Virus record (IMG/VR): IMGVR_UViG_3300037258_000817
Span: 1-21,683 of that record
Source of the DNA: a virus
Strand: one strand, 5' to 3'
DNA length: 21,683 nucleotides
Shown: positions 17,292-21,683 of the stretch, piece after piece
Layout: every line of letters starts with the position of its first letter
Position numbering within the stretch: position 1 is the stretch's first letter
Position numbers and translations under genes: made by a program
Notes under the pieces: model-generated
Told to the model about the DNA's origin: nothing
Databases searched by the model: none
What the model saw: the letters and a program-made list of their open reading frames with translations, nothing else

Positions 17292-19861
17292 TGGAACAGG
17301 CATACCGCCAATTCCTGGAGCGCAAGATCGCCGTAGCCCCACAGCGGGGCTTCGACGTGAGCGAATCGGAGATCAGCGAGAAGCTGAAGCCGATGAACCG
17401 CCGCGTGGTGTGGTGGGGGCTCCGTGGCGGCCGGCGTGCGTTCTTCATGCGGTTCGGCCTGCACAAGACCGTGACGCAGCTCGAGGCGGCACGTCAGGTG
17501 CTGGCGAGGGAGGGCGGTATGGCCCTCATCGTCTGCCCTCTCAACGTCCGTCAAGAGTTCATCCGCGATTCACGCCAGCGCTTGGGATGGGAGACGCCGC
17601 CGCGCTTCGTCCGCACCACCGAAGAGTTCACTCAGCCCGGCATCTACCTGACCAACTATGAGAGCGTGCGCGAAGGCAAGATCGACATCCAGGCCCTGAT
17701 CTCGAAGGGTCTCATCTTCGTCAGCCTGGACGAGGCCTCCATCCTGAGGGGCTTCGGGGGCACCAAGACCTTCCGTGAGTTCATGGCCGTTGTGGCCGGC
17801 GACGACCGCCGCCAGGGCGCAGCCATCAAGACCGATGGTGTGAAGTACCGGTTCGTGGCCACGGCCACGCCGGCGCCCAATGAGTACATCGAGCTCCTGG
17901 CCTATGCAGCCTTCCTCGGCATCATGGATGTGGGGCAGGCCAAGACCAGGTTCTTCAAGCGCAACAGCGAACAGGCGGACAACCTCACCCTCCATCCGCA
18001 CAAGGAAGAGGAGTTCTGGAGGTGGGTGGCGTCCTGGTCGGTATGGGTTACCAAGCCCTCCGATGTGGACCCGAGCTTCAGCGACGATGGCTACGAGCTG
18101 CCGCCTATGGACGTGCACTGGCACGAGCTGCCGAGTGATCACCGCGGTGCCGGCGCCGAGAAGGACGGCCAGAACCGACTGTTCAGCAACGTCGCCGCCG
18201 GGATCCAGGACGCAGCCCGCGAGAAGCGCGAGAGCCTGGAGCCGCGCATCGCCAAGATGCTGGAGCTGCGTGCCCTAGACCAAGACGCTCACCGCTTGCT
18301 CTGGCACGACTTGGAGGCAGAGCGCCATGCCATCGAGGCCGCCGCGCCATCCAGCGTCAGCATCTACGGCAACCAAGACCTGGAAGAGCGCGAGCAGGCC
18401 ATCCTCGATTTCAGCGATGGCAAGATCCAGGAGCTAGCCGCTAAACCCGTCATCGCTGGCAGCGGTTGTAATTTCCAACGCCACTGCTCGTGGGCGATAT
18501 TCCTGGGCATCGGCCACAAGTTCAACGACTTCATCCAAGCCGTGCACCGCATCCAGCGGTTCCTGCAGACCGAGCGCGTGCGCCTCGATCTCATCTACAC
18601 CGAGGCCGAGCGCCCAATCCGCCAGAACCTGGAGCGGAAGTGGCAGCAGTACGACCGGCAGATGGAGAAGATGGTCGCGATCATCAGAGCGTATGGACTC
18701 GGCGCCATCGCTGGTGACGGCATGACCAGGAGCCTCGGAATCGAGCGGGCCGAGGCTTCGGGTGCGAACTGGACCTGCGTCAACAATGACTGCGTAGACG
18801 AGCTCTCGCGCATGCCCGACAACAGCGTCGGGCTGATGGTCTCCAGCATCCCCTTCGCCACCCAGTATGAGTACACGCCGAGCTACAACGACTTTGGTCA
18901 CACCGACAGTAACGACCATTTCTGGGAGCAGATGGACTTCCTGACGCCGCAACTGCTCAGAGTGCTGCAGCCAGGACGCATCTGCGCCATCCATGTGAAG
19001 GACCGGATCACGCCCAGCGGGCTGTCCGGGTTCGGCTTCCAGACCGTCACGCCTTTCAGCGATGAGTGCATAGCCCACTTCAGGAAGCACGGTTTCGCCT
19101 TCCTGGCCAGGAAGACCATCGTCACGGACGTGGTGCGCGAGAACAATCAGACCTACCGGCTGGGATGGAGCGAGCAGTGCAAGGACGGGACCCGCATGGG
19201 CGCCGGCATGCCCGAGTACCTGCTGGTGTTCCGCAAGGGCAACACCGACCCCAGTAACGGGTACGCGGATCTGCCGGTGGTGAAGGACAAGGGCGCCTAC
19301 ACTCGCGGCCGCTGGCAGTACGACGCTCATGGCTTCATGCGTAGCAGTGGCAACCGGCTGTTGCTATCTCCCGAGCTTCGCAAGCTCACCCAGGCCGACA
19401 TCTTCAAGCTGTTCAAGAAGCACTCGCTCGAGGATGTCTACGACTTCCGTTTCGACGTGAGCGTCGCAGAGCACATGGATTCCCTGGGCTGGCTGCCCAG
19501 CACATTCATGCTGCTCCAGCCGCAGAGCCTACATGAGGACGTATGGACCGACGTCACCCGCATGCGGACTCTCAACAGCCTCCAATCCAGCGCAGGCAAG
19601 GAGATGCATCTCTGCCCGCTGCAGTTCGATGTGGTGGACCGGTGCATCGAGCAATACACCATGAAGGGCGAGACGGTGCTGGACTTCTTCGGGGGCCTGG
19701 CCACGGTCGCCTATCGCGCAGTGAAGCTCGGCCGTAAGGGCCTCAGCATCGAACTCAACTCAGGGTATTGGGCAGACGGTTGCACCTACTGCGCCGCGGC
19801 GGAGCGCGATGTCGATATGCCCGACATGTTCCAGCTTCTCGAACAGGAGGCCGCAGCGTGA
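17291..19861 (+). CDS. SNF2/SF2 helicase-DNA methyltransferase fusion protein
   Basis: An 856-residue protein; ATG at 17291 overlaps the ACP stop (TGATG). Residues about 1-470 form an SF2 helicase: FMRFGLHKT at 52-60 (altered Walker A, normally GLGKT), LDEAS at 146-150 (for DEAH), FVATATPAPNEYIEL at 188-202 and a motif VI-like QAVHRIQRF at 416-424. Residues about 495-856 form an amino-methyltransferase: VNNDCVDELSRMPDNSVGLM, SSIPF at 518-522 in place of DPPY, PEYLLVFRK, and motif I VLDFFGGLATVAY (797-809), giving beta-class order (motif IV before I). It probably methylates adenine N6 or cytosine N4 while moving on DNA. The methyltransferase half is of a type I recall from phage genomes. Confidence 0.9.
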   Translation: MEQAYRQFLERKIAVAPQRGFDVSESEISEKLKPMNRRVVWWGLRGGRRAFFMRFGLHKTVTQLEAARQVLAREGGMALIVCPLNVRQEFIRDSRQRLGWETPPRFVRTTEEFTQPGIYLTNYESVREGKIDIQALISKGLIFVSLDEASILRGFGGTKTFREFMAVVAGDDRRQGAAIKTDGVKYRFVATATPAPNEYIELLAYAAFLGIMDVGQAKTRFFKRNSEQADNLTLHPHKEEEFWRWVASWSVWVTKPSDVDPSFSDDGYELPPMDVHWHELPSDHRGAGAEKDGQNRLFSNVAAGIQDAAREKRESLEPRIAKMLELRALDQDAHRLLWHDLEAERHAIEAAAPSSVSIYGNQDLEEREQAILDFSDGKIQELAAKPVIAGSGCNFQRHCSWAIFLGIGHKFNDFIQAVHRIQRFLQTERVRLDLIYTEAERPIRQNLERKWQQYDRQMEKMVAIIRAYGLGAIAGDGMTRSLGIERAEASGANWTCVNNDCVDELSRMPDNSVGLMVSSIPFATQYEYTPSYNDFGHTDSNDHFWEQMDFLTPQLLRVLQPGRICAIHVKDRITPSGLSGFGFQTVTPFSDECIAHFRKHGFAFLARKTIVTDVVRENNQTYRLGWSEQCKDGTRMGAGMPEYLLVFRKGNTDPSNGYADLPVVKDKGAYTRGRWQYDAHGFMRSSGNRLLLSPELRKLTQADIFKLFKKHSLEDVYDFRFDVSVAEHMDSLGWLPSTFMLLQPQSLHEDVWTDVTRMRTLNSLQSSAGKEMHLCPLQFDVVDRCIEQYTMKGETVLDFFGGLATVAYRAVKLGRKGLSIELNSGYWADGCTYCAAAERDVDMPDMFQLLEQEAAA

Positions 19862-20082
19862 GCTACAAGCGGACGCCGAAGGATAACTGCCGTGATTGCG
19901 GCAAGCCAATGACCGACCACACCAAGAGCTCGTTGGGCTCAGGCCGCTGCAGGTCTTGTTACAACGATTGGTTCAGTGCGTGGCTGGAGCGCTCTGCCGA
20001 GAACGGCACGCTCACCGGTGCCAGGGCCCATCTCAACAAGCCCAACTACAAGAAGCTTCTGGCATGGCCGGTGCCGGCATGA
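19858..20082 (+). CDS. Small zinc-finger-like protein (74 aa)
   Basis: A 74-residue protein with GTG start overlapping the methyltransferase stop (GTGA). It contains CRDCGKPM and GRCRSCYNDW, a CxxC...CxxC zinc ribbon, followed by FSAWLERSAENGTLTGARAH and a basic tail. Likely zinc-dependent nucleic-acid binding, but the family is not named. Confidence 0.7.
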   Translation: MSYKRTPKDNCRDCGKPMTDHTKSSLGSGRCRSCYNDWFSAWLERSAENGTLTGARAHLNKPNYKKLLAWPVPA

Positions 20083-20861
20083 CAGCAAGCCAGTTCACCT
20101 GTTCGCAGCAGATCAAGAGCGCCCTCGAGATGCAGCCCACGGGGATGTATCGGGGCGACCTGTACGCGAAGTGCAGCTATCCAGGTAAACATGACGCGCA
20201 CTTCGGCGGTGTCCTGAACGCCCTGGTCCAGGCCGGCGACATTATCGACCACATGGAGCAGGGCGGTAAGCATCGCTATTTCAGCCCCAAGGCCTATGTG
20301 CCTCAGGAGCCCATAGCCGAGGCGCCCACCGAGCATGTGAAGCCGGTCCGTATCGTCCTGGCCGAAGAGCGCCGCCGCATGCTGGTGACAAAGATCCGTG
20401 AGTATGGCCATCCCGTGGCTTCGACTCACGTCCTTGCCTTCGGCCTCCACACCCAGAAGCCGACGATCTATCCCGACCTGCTGGAACTGGTGAAGGAAGA
20501 GGTGCTGGAACGCCGCGACCTGGCCGATGGTAACTATGCTTCCCGCGCCTTCTGGTGGTTCCAGGGCGAGACATGGCCAGAGCTGGCAGTTGCGCCACAG
20601 CCCGAACCCGAGACGCCGGCGCCGGAAGCCAAAGCCAACAGGCTCGGTGCGGCCGCTGCGTTCACGCTCTCGGATCCTGTCGATGACACCGCGCCCCCGG
20701 ATCTGCTGACGGCACTCAACGAGGCCAAGGACGCGGCCCACGAGGCGCTCAACGCCTACATCAACAGCGTCTGCGATAAGCGGGTGATCGCCAGCCTCAA
20801 ACAGAACATCACCTTCGCCGAGAAGGCCCTGGCTACGCATCGCGCGGGGAGGAAGGCATGA
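20079..20861 (+). CDS. Hypothetical two-winged-helix-like protein (260 aa)
   Basis: A 260-residue protein; ATG at 20079 overlaps the previous stop. The N-terminal part (TGMYRGDLYAKCSYPGKHDA, FGGVLNALVQAGDIIDHMEQ, GGKHRYFSPKAY) reads as a winged helix, and residues about 100-165 (RRMLVTKIREYGHPVASTHV, ELVKEEVLERRDLADGNYAS) as a second. A Pro/Glu/Ala linker follows, then a helical C-terminus (LTALNEAKDAAHEALNAYIN). Two DNA-binding-like domains with a linker would fit a regulator or replication accessory protein. No family name. Confidence 0.65.
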   Translation: MTASQFTCSQQIKSALEMQPTGMYRGDLYAKCSYPGKHDAHFGGVLNALVQAGDIIDHMEQGGKHRYFSPKAYVPQEPIAEAPTEHVKPVRIVLAEERRRMLVTKIREYGHPVASTHVLAFGLHTQKPTIYPDLLELVKEEVLERRDLADGNYASRAFWWFQGETWPELAVAPQPEPETPAPEAKANRLGAAAAFTLSDPVDDTAPPDLLTALNEAKDAAHEALNAYINSVCDKRVIASLKQNITFAEKALATHRAGRKA

Positions 20862-21337
20862 CCGTCACCGTCCTGGCTTTCATGCAGAACCAGTGGTTCC
20901 GGGATCCGGAGCGCGTCGAGAAGCTTCTAGCCAGCGGCATCATCAAAAACCGTCGTGACTTTATCCGGCGCGCGCTGTTCGCGGGCTGCCAGAGTGGAAG
21001 AACTCTTCGGGCCGTCTTCGGCAAGGAGCTTTGCCAGCAGATGATCTGGGAAGAGGCCTCCCCTCGGATCGGCGGCTACGCCTCTTCGAAGTACGAGCCG
21101 GACCCGGCACACATCATGAAGGCCATCGTCGAGGTCAACCCGGTGGTGGTGATCGCCTTCGGTGTCGTCGCTCGCCGAGGCCTTGAGGGTATCCGACAGG
21201 ACGTGATCTATGCGCCGCACCCAGCGGCGCGCCACGCCACGGCCCGCGCCGAACTCGCGGATGCCCGTGATCGCTTGCTGCTGAGGATGCAGCGCCGCGG
21301 CACGCCAAGACAGAAGCATGCGGGGGTGATCGTATGA
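20858..21337 (+). CDS. Uracil-DNA-glycosylase-like superfamily protein
   Basis: A 159-residue protein with ATG overlapping the previous stop. The stretch VNPVVVIAFGVVARRGLEGI followed by DVIYAPHPAARHATA recalls the core strand and HPxxR loop of uracil-DNA glycosylases, and MQNQWFRDPERVEKLL near the start fits a phage variant. The usual motif I (GQDPYH) is not visible, so it may be a UDG-fold protein with another role. Confidence is limited to fold-level similarity. Confidence 0.6.
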   Translation: MTVTVLAFMQNQWFRDPERVEKLLASGIIKNRRDFIRRALFAGCQSGRTLRAVFGKELCQQMIWEEASPRIGGYASSKYEPDPAHIMKAIVEVNPVVVIAFGVVARRGLEGIRQDVIYAPHPAARHATARAELADARDRLLLRMQRRGTPRQKHAGVIV

Positions 21338-21683
21338 AGGCCGCCACCACAATGGCCATGGCTCTGTTGCTCGCTGCAGCCGCCGCGGCCTGGTCCTCGC
21401 CACCTGAGCTGAGCCAGCACCAGGTGTGGACGCTCCAAGAGGCGTCCCGCGCCGGGGGCGCCCATGAGACCTCGCGCAAGCTGGAGTTCAACTTCACGGT
21501 CACGCTGCAGGCCATCTTGGGCCAGGAGAGCAGCTGGTGCATCGACAAGCACCGGCGGGATCCGCTGGGCTGGGGCTGTGGCCAGCTGACCCTGGCGACG
21601 GCCCGGCTCTTCGACGCTAGTGCCACCACCAACAAGCTGATGGACAACGATCGCTACAACATCTGGTTGGCGGCGACCTACCT
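21334..21683 (+). CDS. Secreted lytic transglycosylase/lysozyme-like protein, partial at window edge
   Basis: About 116 residues are visible; the 3' end is cut by the window. ATG at 21334 overlaps the upstream stop. MKAATTMAMALLLAAAAAAW is a typical signal peptide, followed by a helical region and TLQAILGQESSWCIDKHRRD, in which GQESSW has the catalytic Glu-Ser of SLT-type transglycosylases, then LGWGCGQLTLATARLF, analogous to the GLMQLMPATA motif. It probably cleaves peptidoglycan in the periplasm, perhaps in lysis or during DNA entry. The domain is not complete enough to separate the subfamilies. Confidence 0.8.
   Translation, partial: MKAATTMAMALLLAAAAAAWSSPPELSQHQVWTLQEASRAGGAHETSRKLEFNFTVTLQAILGQESSWCIDKHRRDPLGWGCGQLTLATARLFDASATTNKLMDNDRYNIWLAATY

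Noticed and set aside
1-21683. tRNA genes, insertion sequences, attachment sites, integrase, or a second template repeat
   Set aside because: Looked for by eye and not found. Weak cases could be missed without covariance or profile searches.

Overview
The window looks like the early and regulatory region of a temperate tailed phage or prophage of a GC-rich proteobacterium. The support is a CI/LexA-type repressor divergent from a small Cro-like HTH gene, a paired operator/promoter arrangement, densely overlapping genes (ATGA, GTGA and TGATG junctions), a DnaB-type replication module, and a YqaJ exonuclease/annealing protein/SSB recombination module. No integrase, tRNA or structural gene is visible, so the host genus cannot be named from the window.

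Layout. Two arms diverge from the repressor (11624-12277, minus). A promoter with a TTGACA/TATACT pair and an identical 20-bp operator sits at each side of the repressor gene: PL fires leftward at about 11528-11555 and PR rightward at about 12325-12352. The right arm (plus) encodes Cro-like protein, an intrinsic terminator, a possible CII-like regulator, a replication initiator with six helically phased GTCAC repeats (candidate ori), a DnaB helicase, a peptide deformylase, a membrane/cupin protein, an acyl carrier protein, a large helicase-methyltransferase fusion, a UDG-like protein and the start of a secreted muralytic enzyme. The left arm (minus) encodes small unknown proteins, a MarR regulator, recombination genes, a cytosine-C5 methyltransferase, an ASCH-like protein and a DUF5131/Gp37-Gp68 protein cut by the window edge.

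The striking system is a three-target diversity-generating retroelement (DGR) embedded in the left early operon. It has an Avd-like accessory protein (4054-4428), a DGR-type reverse transcriptase (2664-4088, with LPIGNLPSQ and YVDD), one 98-nt template repeat (3779-3876) and three 98-nt variable repeats (4485-4582, 8334-8431, 10148-10245), each at the 3' end of a gene for a C-type-lectin-like (DUF1566-like) protein. Hand alignment has no gaps. All 26 differences in VR1 and VR2, and 11 of 15 in VR3, fall at template adenines (coding strand), almost all in the first two positions of AAC codons. Unlike classical phage DGRs that vary tail tips, the targets here are three small non-virion-like proteins interspersed with early recombination genes, so both the DGR and its targets should be under lysogeny (CI) control.

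How the parts may work together (inference): on induction PL transcribes recombination functions, targets, Avd, TR and RT as one unit, while PR drives replication, methylation and host-metabolism genes. The role of the diversified proteins is unknown.
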